The position numbers and the translations under genes were made by a program. The notes under the pieces were generated by a model, which saw only the letters and a program-made list of their open reading frames with translations, did no database searches and was not told the origin of the DNA. Positions 9,751 to 20,432 of a DNA stretch of 64,000 nt are shown here, piece after piece. Numbering within the stretch: the first letter of the stretch is position 1; every line of letters begins with the position of its first letter. The stretch is from Amphibalanus amphitrite (taxonomy: Eukaryota > Arthropoda > Thecostraca > Balanomorpha > Balanidae), in NCBI RefSeq assembly GCF_019059575.1, contig NW_024881501.1, forward strand, positions 2,086,001 to 2,150,000, written 5' to 3'.

Positions 9751-12036
9751 GGGTAGTGTGGGGTAATTTGAACATATTTTTACGTCTTCTCCATTGTACC
9801 AAAGTCCAGCTCAACCCTGGACGAAGAAAAACTGTTTCAGTAGCACAAGTGTCACTTGCCTTTACCATGCAAGCCTCATTTTTGGACGAGCCGAGCATAC
9901 GTTGAATAGCATAGCCTCACTTCTCCACCAAGTCACGGTGTGTTCAAATTGCCCCACCGTGGGGTAATTTGAACATACTGCCTTTACCTGTCATAAAAAC
10001 GATAGTCTCGCCAGCACCGATGTTGTTTGACCCATAAACAAATAGGCAGAACAATTCTAAACATACCTTCACTTCAAAAATCAACACAACAACAAAAATA
10101 ACAGTTGCAGAGTATCAATATCTGCACGATGCACACCTGTCAGTTGACAGAATTCGCCTCTATTCAATTAGCAGAACGTCTATAATTTTTGCTCGATAAA
10201 AACTCTCCCAACCTCACTGCACCTGTTATAGTGGTGCCAATGGAAACCTGGACATTTGGAGTTCTGATTTTGTCCAATGTCCAATTCGGAATTGGTTGGA
10301 CAAAGGTAGAAGACTGGACAACATTGGACGTTGGCTTGCTACACTTCAGCGCTTTTGATAAAGTAATCGTGCATAGCATTAATTGGCGAATGGAAAGCTT
10401 GTTAAGCTCTCAATATAATGAACACTTTTCGGCTGGCAAAATTACATGATAAGCAATATAAATGACGGTTTTGAGTGTTGATAGCTGCATAATTTTCGGA
10501 CATATTTGGACAAATAGTTGACTTTAACATTTTTGGACGGAAAATCAACGAAAATGCCGGACATTAGACGGATATTAGACGTAAATTTTCTTAACCCTAG
10601 AACGCCTAGGGGGGGGGGTTGTATCAACCCCCCTCCCTGAGGTCTTTTCGAAGTGCACGCTAAACGGCTTGTCGTAGCGGGCTGAAATTTTCAATACCCT
10701 CTGGGGCAACCTTTGCGCATCTTTTGCCGAAAAAAATTGATCGGGTCATGTCAGGTCACGGAGTTATGACGTCATAAGAGGTACAGCCTCCGGCCGGATT
10801 TTCACAAACTGAGTGCCAACGCCCGAGGTTTCCTGCCGGTGGTACGGACATCGGTTGATGGATCGTGATGAAACTTCCCATGCATGTTGGGGCAAGTATT
10901 GGCTATCATATGGTATAAGAAATTTGACCGGGTCAGGTCAGGTCACGGAGCTATGACGTCACAAGAGGAACAGCGTCCGGTACTATTTTTGAAAAGCGCC
11001 CGAACCACTATTTTGCTAATTCTTGTCACCTCAATGGGAATATGCAGCAATATTAGCTTCTATAGGGAGCAAATGGACCTCCCAAATCCAAAAATACAAT
11101 CAGATTTCAAAAATTTAAATTTTGATTTTTCGAATTTCTGCCGCCGACTGTGACCTTGCCGACTTCCGGCGCTCCCAACGCGCCATTTTTAGAGCTAGGG
11201 AAACGAAATACATACCAAACGATAGAGAATTGATCAAGGAACACGATAGTGAAGGTTTCAAGTCGATATCTCCCACCGTTTTGCCGCAATCGCCGCCGAA
11301 AGTTGAAAAAAAATCTATTTTTCCGAAAATTTGACCTTTGACCGGTCAAAAGTAGGTCAAATGTTGACCTAGGACCAAAAAATATACCACCAATCGCGAG
11401 ATCTCGTTGAGAGCAATCCGTTGGTTTTTTCCGCTAAGCTCTACGACCTTCCGTTTCGAAACGCCAGGGGGGGTCGTAACAACCCCCCCCCCCCTGGTCG
11501 TTCGTGTTATGAGAAATGGCCTGGTCGTGCGAGGGTTAAACTGGCATCACTTATCTGTCACTGCTTTGGGTCGAAAATATTGGCAACAAAAAAAAATGGG
11601 AGCGTTGTTTTTTCGGAGCTATCCCTGCCTTAATTGAAATTCTCACCCTATGTTCAAACTACCCCACGCTAAAAGTTATTTTGCCATTTTTAAAAACAGG
11701 GTTCAAAAGCAAATTTCTTGGAATGAAGGCACTGATTAGGTCATTGAACAACAAAAGCCGTTGCGTATTAGGCGCTAGCAATGCAAGATTTTGCGCTGCA
11801 ATGAAGTTGCAATGACGTGTTGTTAGGAGTTTATCCTTGCGAAATTGATTTTTAACACTGTGCGTCAACGTCTTCATTCCTTGAAACTTTAAACCCCGTT
11901 CAAACGATAGCCCTTTTAGTTACGATAATTTCTCTCATAGGTCTTATTGTCATGCCACTTATTGATTTTCCGTAATTTTGTGTTATTTACACTATGTTCA
12001 AATTGCCCCACATGTTCAAATTACCCCACCCTACCC
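9751..12036. mobile_element. TA-flanked element with GGGTAG termini (L)
   Basis: The termini are GGGTAGTGTGGGGTAATTTG (9751) and its reverse complement ending at 12,036, each flanked by TA (9749-9750 and 12,037-12,038). A near-perfect internal palindrome of the same terminal motif lies at about 9945-9977, with further copies near 11,653 and 11,995. TA flanks suggest a Tc1/mariner-type or similar target, but no transposase is seen. E5 is nested inside. Confidence 0.6.
10591..11539. mobile_element. TTAA element (E5) nested in L
   Basis: It begins TTAACCCTAGAACGCCTAGG and ends with CGAGGGTTAA at 11,539. The CCCTAG start is the closest in this window to known piggyBac termini. G/C-tract hairpins lie at 10,609-10,637 and 11,467-11,495. 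The interior has TGACGTCA sites, GGTCAGGTCA and the recurring block. Confidence 0.7.
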
Positions 12037-12504
12037 TATACCAATATCATACGCACCAAGTATCCGGCAATAATCGGCTGTCGGCTCAGTCACAGCACGG
12101 CCGTGGATCGCAATTCGCAGCCACTAACAATATAAGTGCATTATTAGGTATACAGTTGACCAAACTATACGCCCAGTTTCCGACTTGAGAGTTGAGACAA
12201 AACAAAAATCAATTTATACAATCTGTCTATCACAATTCACACTGCTCAGCTATACCGGGAAACAAATTGATGGGCCAGACTCCAAAGTCATAAATCGCAA
12301 ACGAAGAACCGCTTCATCCTTCATCTGCCGTCCTCCGGACTGGCGTTTGATCATTCGTCAAAAATGTGAGCAGAAAGGCAACGGGATTCATGGGTCGATG
12401 TCTACCGGCGCGGTGTCTGCCCCATTCAGCGCCGGCCGGGACCCAGCTGTGGTGCGGCGGAAAAGCTGCCGAGTCACTTGTGCCGCGGGGTGGTGAGGCA
12501 CACA

Positions 12505-14472
12505 CAGGGTTGTATACGACTCAATCAATAGCAATCAATTCAATCACGACAAATTTGGGAAACCAATCAAATCAATCAAGTCAGAGCAGTTTTCGGGAAT
12601 TGATTCAATCGACTCAAACGCGACAATGAAAGGAATCAATCAACTCAATCAAACGACTCAAACCAAGACATACATTAGGTTTTTTGCCCCACCAACTTGG
12701 CAAAGTGTCCATAGCAGTCTGGTGTACCTACCTACCTACAGAAGAAACATAAAAATATTGTCATTTAAAATTATAAATTGCCATGCCATACAAAGTTTCT
12801 TTGTAATAAGGAGGGATACCTAGTGATGGACAGGTGGATCATGATATTGAGGTTCAATGGGTAGAATTGGAGCAGAAGTTTCATTTAATGGGTGCAAAAT
12901 AACCCAGTAGTTGACTCGCCCCTTAACCCAAATCACCACCTTTCACCTAAAAGTTGTCAATTTAATTTTGGCCATATTCCAACTCCATTTACACTAAATA
13001 TCAGATATTGCAGTTGAAAGTTGGCTGCTCGGATTTTGGCAGTGTTCGTGATTTGGCCATTTACCCTACACCATGTCTATTTTAATGGATAATATGCATC
13101 AATAACATATTAACCATAGGGAAATAGAAATAAATATCTTACCTGCATCATGCATGTGACGGTTTCGGTTAGACAGAGACTGACGGGCAGTCTGAAAAAT
13201 CTTTCCACACAATGTGCATTTGAGACGTGGTTGTCAGATTGGGAAGGAAGAGATTTGAAGTATTTACCGGTCCACGACTCTGGACGTGGCATGTCAATGT
13301 TAAGTACCTATGTGAAGAATTCAAAACATTTTATTGCAATACAATTTGAAACTGTTAGGACTGGGGGATAGGGATGAGGATTAAAAATATATTTAAAAGG
13401 AAATGGAGAGGACAGGGACTCTGTTACCACAGGATAAGTTAAGGACAAAGGAAGTAGGAACAAGGAAAATTAAAACGCGAAAACGGCACGGTGCGACCGC
13501 GACTGCGAAGCAATGAAAACGTTTTGCCAATAAGTATGCTAAGCTTTTATGAATCCTTATTCTACGTCTTTTGATATTTTGGTAAGATGACGTCATTGAT
13601 TATCATGTAGTATGGTAGATCATCATAAAATAAATCGGTTGTACAACACCAATTTCGTTTCAATTATTATTTCATCTGAAATAAAATCACTTAGTAATAT
13701 TCGGTAAAATATTTTAAGGAAAATGAAATATATTACATATGTTATGCTTAGGCTCTCAGGAGAAAAGGATCAACAAACGTTCTGCTGCAAATTAAACAAT
13801 GCAGCAAATTAGCTATTAATTAGGTACGAAACGTAATTAGCGAGACGAAAACGGTGCTTTTGTTTCAGTTATTTTTGTAGGGGTTCTTGTAGGCATGGCA
13901 TTATAGAGTTCAGTGTAGGAGTTTCAGATATTTATAGAGTTCAGTGGGTTGTTTTTGAGGAGATGTGCAGATGTAAATAATTAATTAATCACACTTTATT
14001 AGTATGTATATAGGGCCTTGCACTTTATCATCTGGATTAAAAAAAAAAAAAAACGTTTCCTGCTGAGTGCAGAAAGGTAGTAGGTAGGTGCATCGCCAGG
14101 TTCTGTCACCAGGATTGGAGCAGATATTGCAGTTAAAAGTCAAAGTTGGCTGTTCATGTTTAGACCCTGTTCTTTATTTGGCCATCTACCCCATATGACA
14201 AGCAGTTTTCAGTGTAGTTTTGTGATCTTTGATGTCATCAATTGGTGTCATTATTTTTCGTCAACTAAAACTTATTTGAACTTTCCATTCAATCGACTCA
14301 ATCATACGAGTCACTCTAATTTTCATGAATCAAATCAGTCAACCAGTCGCTAAAGTCAAACGAGTCAGTCAACCAGTCATCTCGAAAAGTTAATCGACTC
14401 AATCCAATCAACTCAAAATACGCGTTGAAACAAATCAATCAATTCAATCGACTTGATTGGTATACAACCCTG
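12505..14472. mobile_element. hAT-like transposon with 8-bp target duplication
   Basis: The termini are CAGGGTTGTATAC at 12,505 and GTATACAACCCTG ending at 14,472. The flanks are an exact 8-bp direct repeat GGCACACA (12,497-12,504 and 14,473-14,480), as expected for hAT elements. Subterminal sequence is packed with CAATC/GACTC-type repeats (12,520-12,660 and 14,285-14,455). The only coding trace is a broken BED/C2H2-like finger on the minus strand. It is 1,968 bp long, below the usual autonomous size, so it is probably non-autonomous. It sits inside a GC-rich minisatellite. Another copy starts at 63,831 and reads as identical over its 170 visible bases. Confidence 0.85.
13143..13292 (-). pseudogene. 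Frameshifted BED-type zinc-finger exon of a hAT transposase
   Basis: The upstream frame reads PESWTGKYFKSLPSQSDNHV, with the aromatic spacing typical of a BED finger. One base later in register the downstream frame reads KCTLCGKIFQTARQ followed by a His-x-His pair (RNRHMHD), giving the Cys-x2-Cys and His ligands. A single missing A separates the halves, and GGTAAG after the second half looks like a splice donor. BED fingers bind transposon ends in hAT transposases. No catalytic domain is found downstream, so this is a remnant. The right-arm copy carries the same defect. Confidence 0.65.
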
Positions 14473-14605
14473 GGCACACACACACCGTGTGCCGCGGGGT
14501 GGTGATGTGCCGTGTGCCGCGGGGTGGTGAGGGGTGAGGCACACCGTGTGCCGAGGGGCGGTGAGGGGTGAGGCACACCGTCTGCCGAGGGGCGTTGAGG
14601 TAAGT
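14473..14605. repeat. GC-rich minisatellite around the hAT insertion
   Basis: About four imperfect units of 30-35 bp built on GTGTGCCGCGGGGTGGTGAG. One unit also lies left of the transposon (about 12,470-12,504), showing that the hAT element landed inside the array. Confidence 0.6.
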
Positions 14606-14908
14606 ACAGCCTGTGAGTAGTCGGGGCGGGCGGGACCGGCAGTCCTCCGGCTCCGCCGCCGCCGGCCGCCGCAGACTGTTGCCATGGCGACGCGGTTCAG
14701 CAGTGATCCCGATCACAGCGTTCCACTCTGACGCCCAGGCCCGAAGGCAAGCATGCGTAGGGTACAGACAGCAGACAGAGAGACAGGGGAGGGAAGAGAG
14801 AGGGCACCAAAGGACGGTAGAAATAGAAAAGAGGAGCAAGGAGATGAGAGGAAGGGAACGAAAATGGGAGAAAGACGGACAGACAAGCAGACAGACGGAC
14901 AGAGACAG

Positions 14909-14909
<1 letters not shown>
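14606..14909. other. GC-rich segment, no gene recognised
   Basis: A CpG-rich patch contains an ATG in good context at 14,683 (GCCATGG) but only 15 codons before a stop. A first exon cannot be excluded. Nothing supports a product. Confidence 0.3.
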
Positions 14910-14965
<56 letters not shown>

Positions 14966-15000
14966 CAGAGACAGACAGAGACAGAGACATTGAGATAAAC

Positions 15001-15075
<75 letters not shown>

Positions 15076-15090
15076 AGAGACAGAGAGAGC

Positions 15091-15122
<32 letters not shown>

Positions 15123-15142
15123 GAGAGGGGAGATGTGAGAGG

Positions 15143-15208
<66 letters not shown>

Positions 15209-15215
15209 GAGCTGA
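14910..15215. repeat. (AG)n microsatellite
   Basis: Long, slightly interrupted GA/AG dinucleotide tract. It produces artificial Arg-Glu and Leu-Ser open frames on the two strands. The mirrored tract differs in length. Confidence 0.95.
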
Positions 15216-15602
15216 GAGAGATGTGGGCAGATCAGAGCCGGCCTTGTTCAGGTATAATTGCTGTAGCACGATGCGCCCGTCGCTGGGCCCGTTTAGTTCG
15301 CGGTTAGGACTGCGGCGGTGAGTGATGGACTTTTCACCGGCCGCGCACATACGCCAGCTGGCGGGCGCTCCGCGATATACATACATACACTGCATAGTGA
15401 TGACCTGTCCTCCAAATGACCTGTCCTCCAACGACGACAAATATGTAAGTAGATACCCGAAGGGAAACTATCCATACACATTGTCCATCTGTGCTCCTAC
15501 AAAGAGCGTCATTTTTTCCAACAATTTACAGCTCTATCTGGTTACTACTGTGTCCGACTAGCACTGAAAGGGGCAAAGTGTCAACTGTCAATACATACAG
15601 AT

Positions 15603-15866
15603 TAGCCGTTTTCACGACAGGCTATCTAGCGAATGCACCTAATTTGACCAAATCTGCATCAAATCTCTTTTACAGCAAATATCCTTCTTTCCTATCATGA
15701 ATTCATTTCAGTATTTTTATGTCTGGTTATTTGACAAATCAGCCATATAAGCAATTAATGCAAACCTAGATAGCTACTAAGCAATACACTGAACCAAATT
15801 GGACCAAATCTGCACCAAATGTGCACTAAATATGTAGGTACCAGATAGCCGTCGTGAAAACGGCTA
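15603..15866. mobile_element. Small TIR element (M), left-arm copy
   Basis: Ends TAGCCGTTTTCACGAC and GTCGTGAAAACGGCTA are inverted repeats enclosing about 230 bp, with repeats of TGCACCAAAT type and a CAAATCTCTTTTACAGCAAAT stretch. Related copies lie at 19,476-19,750 (mirror) and 43,171-43,381, with a decayed one near 47,780-48,010. Confidence 0.6.
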
Positions 15867-16177
15867 CTACCTACTTGTATAGTGTCACAAAGCTGCATTG
15901 CCTCAGAGCCCAGGAGACTGGTATAGGTACGGCTCTCGCGAGATTAAGCGGTAGGTTTTGCCCTTTTACATTTCCGGTTATATCTCAGAAACTAATCGAT
16001 GTACGATGAAGCCATTTTATACGATCATGGCAGGCTTGTGAAAAAACAAGTCGATCGCATCTTCAACACTTAAAAGCTCAAGACGAAGGTGATATAGCCT
16101 GAAGTAGGTATACTATATTTCATGGGGGCAAAACCTGCCGCTAAAACCCGCGAGACCTGTACATATGTACATACGTA

Positions 16178-16550
16178 CAGCCCTCTGCAGACTGCGTGGT
16201 AGGTATTCTTTTTTCGACAAAACCGAGAATAACTCAAAGACTAAGTTATCGGTCGGTCGGATCTCATTGCATAAAGATGCGCCATGCTCCACTCCTTTGG
16301 TTCTATCACTGAACGAATTATACAACTGGTGTAGCAACAAAATGCAAAAGTTTGTTTTGGGGGCAGATATAAACTTTCTTGTATTGTTGCCAAACTAGCT
16401 GGAAAATGTATACCAAAATAAGCCCAATCTAAGGTGCGGAGTCTCGCACGTCTTGCTGTTACGTTTTCCGAGTGGCCAATAGCATAGTATTCGCATTATT
16501 CCCGGTTTTGTCGGAAAAAGAATACCTACCACGCAGTTTGCAGAGGGCTG
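16178..16550. mobile_element. Small TIR element (N), left-arm copy
   Basis: CAGCCCTCTGCAGACTGCGT at the left is repeated inverted at the right (ACGCAGTTTGCAGAGGGCTG). The inverted repeats are about 55 bp and run into GACAAAACCG. The interior lacks coding motifs. It borders the 3' end of the inverted PLE copy. Confidence 0.6.
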
Positions 16551-16670
16551 AAGTTTTATTTGAGACAATTGTTAATAAAGCGTACGAAAGGCCATATTTA
16601 CTTTAATGCGAAATATTACATTAAACTAAATGAAATTAAAGATAAGCTACCCGACGTTTCGCTTGTATTT

Positions 16671-17129
16671 GCTTAGTCACAGGGCTGTCTCATCCCTATC
16701 TCCGTAACGTGTCGTGTGCGACCAATGACGTCACGGCATTGCGGCGTTCTGATTGGGCGGCAGCTCTGAATCGCCCGACTGGTGGTCCCCGCTCGACAAG
16801 CGCACGTGGGCCGACTAGACATTTGTAGTGGCATTGACGGCAGAAAAAGTAAGGTAATGCAGAGCTCTGAATATACTTGAATAGAGTCTAAGCCGTTAGT
16901 AATACGTAAAAACGTCAGATAGGTTTCTTGTTCGTCTTGATTTGAGCTTTTATGTGATATAACTTTTACCTTAGTGTCGAGGTTGGCAGCTATGTGGGAG
17001 AGCCCTAAAGTTGGGTCATTTTCCATAGGATTGCATTACAGCCGTCCGACCCTTCGTACCTGTGACGTCACGGAAATCGCTGCTTCGGCCTAATGAGCAT
17101 ACCTTCTATATAGGGCCTTGGCTTAGTCA
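16671..17129. other. 450-bp insertion in left arm flanked by GCTTAGTCA
   Basis: GCTTAGTCA occurs at 16,671-16,679 and 17,121-17,129. The sister PLE copies have it once, so this is an insertion with a 9-bp duplication, present in only one arm. It contains CCAATGACGTCACGG, GATTGGGCGG (inverted CCAAT plus GC box) and TATATAGGGCC, a promoter-like set. No coding motif or terminal inverted repeat was found. Confidence 0.7.
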
Positions 17130-17258
17130 TGGGCGATCTAACACATTTCACAAATCATACATCTTTTGAATGCATTCGAAAAATATTACAAGGTATTAAA
17201 CAGTATATCAAAAACATCTCCCCGAAGGGAAATTCGGCGATCGATCGATAGAGTTTCT

Positions 17259-17716
17259 TCATGTCGTTTTCTTTTTAACTCGTTCTGCTATGCTCGTATG
17301 TAACTTGAAAAATCCTTGTGATACGTTCGTGACTTCTTCAGTTCGGATGTATGCCGCCTCAATCAGCCACCTCTCGGTTTTCTTTAGGTCGCTGTGTAGG
17401 GCTTCGGCACCATTCCAGTTCGGTAAATGTCCCTCTTTGTCAGCGTGCATCACGATAGCTTTCGTCTCCCTGTGGTTGCGTAAATCGTTCCTATGTTCCC
17501 GAATTCTAGTTTTAAGACCCCTCCCCGTTTCACCATAATACGCCTTATCACATTTGCTACACGGAATTTTGTATACTATGCTGTCTTCGTTTGATGTCTT
17601 GATTTTCTTTTTCTTTAGCATTTGTCCTATCTTCTTGCCCCCTGATGTGACCATCCTGATTTCTGGAGACAGTTGCTGACTGACACTGTTCACCTGTTTG
17701 CTGTGAGGAACAACGA
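17259..17716 (-). pseudogene. PLE GIY-YIG endonuclease domain, 5'-truncated
   Basis: The frame encodes VVPHSKQVNSVSQQLSPEIR, a basic Lys-rich linker, then VYKIPCSKCDKAYYGETGRG and LKTRIREHRNDLR, which carry the GIY-YIG nuclease core with the Cys-x2-Cys insert typical of Penelope endonucleases. In intact PLEs this domain follows the reverse transcriptase and makes the target nick. The RT is absent here; upstream codons read into the palindrome spacer. The reading frame itself is intact to its stop. It differs from the sister copies by an Asp-to-Asn change in the linker. Confidence 0.85.
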
Positions 17717-18075
17717 TGCTTCCATGCTTCCATTCTTGGACGTGATCATAAGGAGATATGATCATGATATAAAATTCTCAGTCTACCGAAAGCCCACAAA
17801 CAAGGATGATTTTGTGCATTATTTTTCAAGACATAGCCAGAGAACAAAGACTGGTATAGTGATCGGATTCTTCTTGAGAGCTTACCGAATTTGCTCACCA
17901 GAGTACATCAAGGATGAACTGGAATATATCACAAGAACTTTCATAAAGCTAAAATTTCCAGAGGCCCTGATAATCGACCTGAAACGCAAAGCGTGGGAGA
18001 TAAAGAAGAGGGCAGATAGACGGAAAAATGAGAATGAGACAAACGAAGAGAAGAAAGATGAAATAAGAACAATGC
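17717..18075. other. Palindrome spacer (unique PLE segment)
   Basis: These 359 bp have no counterpart on the opposite arm. Nearly all of them encode the end of the PLE RT (thumb) on the plus strand, continuous with the right arm. The start is close to codons for Leu-Pro-Phe-Leu-Asp. Confidence 0.85.
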
Positions 18076-18533
18076 TCGTTGTTCCTCACAGCAAACAGGT
18101 GGACAGTGTCAGTCAGCAACTGTCTCCAGAAATCAGGATGGTCACATCAGGGGGCAAGAAGATAGGACAAATGCTAAAGAAAAAGAAAATCAAGACATCA
18201 AACGAAGACAGCATAGTATACAAAATTCCGTGTAGCAAATGTGATAAGGCGTATTATGGTGAAACGGGGAGGGGTCTTAAAACTAGAATTCGGGAACATA
18301 GGAACGATTTACGCAACCACAGGGAGACGAAAGCTATCGTGATGCACGCTGACAAAGAGGGACATTTACCGAACTGGAATGGTGCCGAAGCCCTACACAG
18401 CGACCTAAAGAAAACCGAGAGGTGGCTGATTGAGGCGGCATACATCCGAACTGAAGAAGTCACGAACGTATCACAAGGATTTTTCAAGTTACATACGAGC
18501 ATAGCAGAACGAGTTAAAAAGAAAACGACATGA
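17724..18533 (+). CDS. PLE-1 polyprotein, C-terminal part (RT thumb + GIY-YIG), partial
   Basis: It begins MLPFLDVIIRRY, matching the segment after the catalytic YxDD in Penelope RTs (compare LPFLDVVIRKV in PLE-2). It continues with FSVYRKPTNKDDF and GIVIGFFLRAYRICS (thumb), a charged helix, LVVPHSKQVDSVSQQL, a lysine-rich linker, and a GIY-YIG domain with IPCSKCDKAYYGETGRG, TRIREHRNDL and LPNWNGAEALHSDLKKTERW. The frame is open to a stop at 18,533. RT motifs 1 to C are missing, so the fragment cannot reverse transcribe on its own. The open frame also extends upstream to 17,673, but those 17 codons are antisense to the inverted copy and not PLE protein. Confidence 0.85.
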   Translation: MLPFLDVIIRRYDHDIKFSVYRKPTNKDDFVHYFSRHSQRTKTGIVIGFFLRAYRICSPEYIKDELEYITRTFIKLKFPEALIIDLKRKAWEIKKRADRRKNENETNEEKKDEIRTMLVVPHSKQVDSVSQQLSPEIRMVTSGGKKIGQMLKKKKIKTSNEDSIVYKIPCSKCDKAYYGETGRGLKTRIREHRNDLRNHRETKAIVMHADKEGHLPNWNGAEALHSDLKKTERWLIEAAYIRTEEVTNVSQGFFKLHTSIAERVKKKTT

Positions 18534-18660
18534 AGAAACTCTATCGATCGATCGCCGAATTTCCCTTCGGGGAGATGTTTTTGATATACTGTTTAATACC
18601 TTGTAATATTTTTCGAATCCATTCAAAAGATGTATGATTTGTGAAATGTGTTAGATCGCC

Positions 18661-18692
18661 CATGACTAAGCAAATACAAGCGAAACGTCGGG
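18661..18692 (+). ncRNA. Hammerhead-ribozyme-like block in PLE-1 3' UTR
   Basis: CATGACTAAGC, an 8-nt loop, then GCGAAACGTCGGG. Penelope elements are known to carry minimal type I hammerhead ribozymes whose core includes CGAAAC and the GUC cleavage triplet. Both are visible, with a 2-bp GC/GC stem II. The expected CUGAUGA is not intact (ATGACTA here), so activity is doubtful. Equivalent blocks lie at 31,076-31,107 and 51,775-51,806, and inverted near 48,841-48,871. Confidence 0.35.
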
Positions 18693-18791
18693 TAGCTTAT
18701 CTTTAATTTCATTTAGTTTAATGTAATATTTCGCATTAAAGTAAATATGGCCTTTCGTACGCTTTATTAACAATTGTCTCAAATAAAACTT

Positions 18792-19164
18792 CAGCCCTCT
18801 GCAAACTGCGTGGTAGGTATTCTTTTTCCGACAAAACCGGGAATAATGCGAATACTATGCTATTGGCCACTCGGAAAACGTAACAGCAAGACGTGCGAGA
18901 CTCCGCACCTTAGATTGGGCTTATTTTGGTATACATTTTCCAGCTAGTTTGGCAACAATACAAGAAAGTTTATATCTGCCCCCAAAACAAACTTTTGCAT
19001 TTTGTTGCTACACCAGTTGTATAATTCGTTCAGTGATAGAACCAAAGGAGTGGAGCATGGCGCATCTTTATGCAATGAGATCCGACCGACCGATAACTTA
19101 GTCTTTGAGTTATTCTCGGTTTTGTCGAAAAAAGAATACCTACCACGCAGTCTGCAGAGGGCTG
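18792..19164. mobile_element. TIR element N, right-arm copy
   Basis: Mirror of 16,178-16,550, with the same inverted termini (CAGCCCTCTGCAAACTGCGT and CAGTCTGCAGAGGGCTG). Confidence 0.6.
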
Positions 19165-19475
19165 TACGTATGTACATATGTACAGGTCTCGCGGGTTTTA
19201 GCGGCAGGTTTTGCCCCCATGAAATATAGTATACCTACTTCAGGCTATATCACCTTCGTCTTGAGCTTTTAAGTGTTGAAGATGCGATCGACTTGTTTTT
19301 TCACAAGCCTGCCATGATCGTATAAAATGGCTTCATCGTACATCGATTAGTTTCTGAGATATAACCGGAAATGTAAAAGGGCAAAACCTACCGCTTAATC
19401 TCGCGAGAGCCGTACCTATACCAGTCTCCTGGGCTCTGAGGCAATGCAGCTTTGTGACACTATACAAGTAGGTAG

Positions 19476-19750
19476 TAGCCGTTTTCACGACGGCTATCTG
19501 GTACCTACATATTTAGTGCACATTTGGTGCATATTTGGTGCAGATTTGGTCCAATTTGGTTCAGTGTATTGCTTAGTAGCTATCTAGGTTTGCATTAATT
19601 GCTTATATGGCTGATTTGTCAAATAACCAGACATAAAAATACTGAAATGAATTCATGATAGGAAAGAAGGATATTTGCTGTAAAAGAGATTTGATGCAGA
19701 TTTGGTCAAATTAGGTGCATTCGCTAGATAGCCTGTCGTGAAAACGGCTA
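19476..19750. mobile_element. TIR element M, right-arm copy
   Basis: Mirror of 15,603-15,866. It is 11 bp longer through an extra GTGCATATTTG-type repeat unit near 19,528, one of the clear differences between the arms. Confidence 0.6.
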
Positions 19751-20126
19751 ATCTGTATGTATTGACAGTTGACACTTTGCCCCTTTCAGTGCTAGTCGGA
19801 CACAGTAGTAACCAGATAGAGCTGTAAATTGTTGGAAAAAATGACGCTCTTTGTAGGAGCACAGATGGACAATGTGTATGGATAGTTTCCCTTCGGGTAT
19901 CTACTTACATATTTGTCGTCGTTGGAGGACAGGTCATTTGGAGGACAGGTCATCACTATGCAGTGTATGTATGTATATCGCGGAGCGCCCGCCAGCTGGC
20001 GTATGTGCGCGGCCGGTGAAAAGTCCATCACTCACCGCCGCAGTCCTAACCGCGAACTAAACGGGCCCAGCGACGGGCGCATCGTGCTACAGCAATTATA
20101 CCTGAACAAGGCCGGCTCTGATCTGC

Positions 20127-20148
20127 CCACATCTCTCTCAGCTCTCTC

Positions 20149-20218
<70 letters not shown>

Positions 20219-20238
20219 CCTCTCACATCTCCCCTCTC

Positions 20239-20270
<32 letters not shown>

Positions 20271-20285
20271 GCTCTCTCTGTCTCT

Positions 20286-20344
<59 letters not shown>

Positions 20345-20379
20345 GTTTATCTCAATGTCTCTGTCTCTGTCTGTCTCTG

Positions 20380-20430
<51 letters not shown>
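20127..20430. repeat. (CT)n microsatellite
   Basis: Mirror of the (AG)n tract, with a different length and different interruptions. Confidence 0.95.

Positions 20431-20432
<2 letters not shown>

Larger units (their letters stand above)
5136..17716. repeat. Left arm of giant palindrome
   Basis: Read on the complementary strand, this arm matches 18,076-30,200 throughout. Paired coordinates sum to about 35,336-35,353 over the outer part and to 35,792 close to the centre. The 450-bp jump is an insertion at 16,671-17,129 present only here. Other visible arm differences are an 11-bp indel near 15,830, microsatellite and homopolymer lengths, and scattered single bases. The outer end is sharp: ACGTTTTTAA at 5136 pairs with TTAAAAACGT ending at 30,200, and the next bases differ. 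Confidence 0.92.
16566..17716 (-). mobile_element. PLE-1, inverted copy (linker, GIY-YIG, 3' UTR)
   Basis: This is the 3' part of a Penelope-like element in reverse orientation, near-identical to 18,076-18,776 apart from a 450-bp insertion in its 3' UTR. Its 5' limit at 17,716 lies at the codon for the first Leu of the Leu-Val-Val-Pro motif. It is head to head with the forward copy across the palindrome spacer. I place the 3' limit at CAATTG (16,566-16,571) by comparison with the third copy. Confidence 0.85.
17717..18776 (+). mobile_element. PLE-1, forward copy (RT thumb, GIY-YIG, 3' UTR)
   Basis: A 5'-truncated Penelope-like element. It starts within the RT thumb, runs through an intact GIY-YIG domain and ends at CAATTG (18,771-18,776). 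The 3' UTR holds CATCTTTTGAAT-type sequence and a block CATGACTAAGC...GCGAAACGTCGGG shared with PLE-2. Forward and inverted copies make a head-to-head pair. Confidence 0.85.

Noticed and set aside
14697..15440. Long Leu-Ser-rich open frame (and Arg-Glu-rich frame on the other strand; mirrored 19,913-20,728)
   Set aside because: Produced by the (AG)n/(CT)n microsatellite. No domain outside the dinucleotide tract.
17673..17723. Upstream start of the 286-codon PLE frame
   Set aside because: These 17 codons are antisense to the inverted PLE copy. PLE protein similarity begins at the Met at 17,724.
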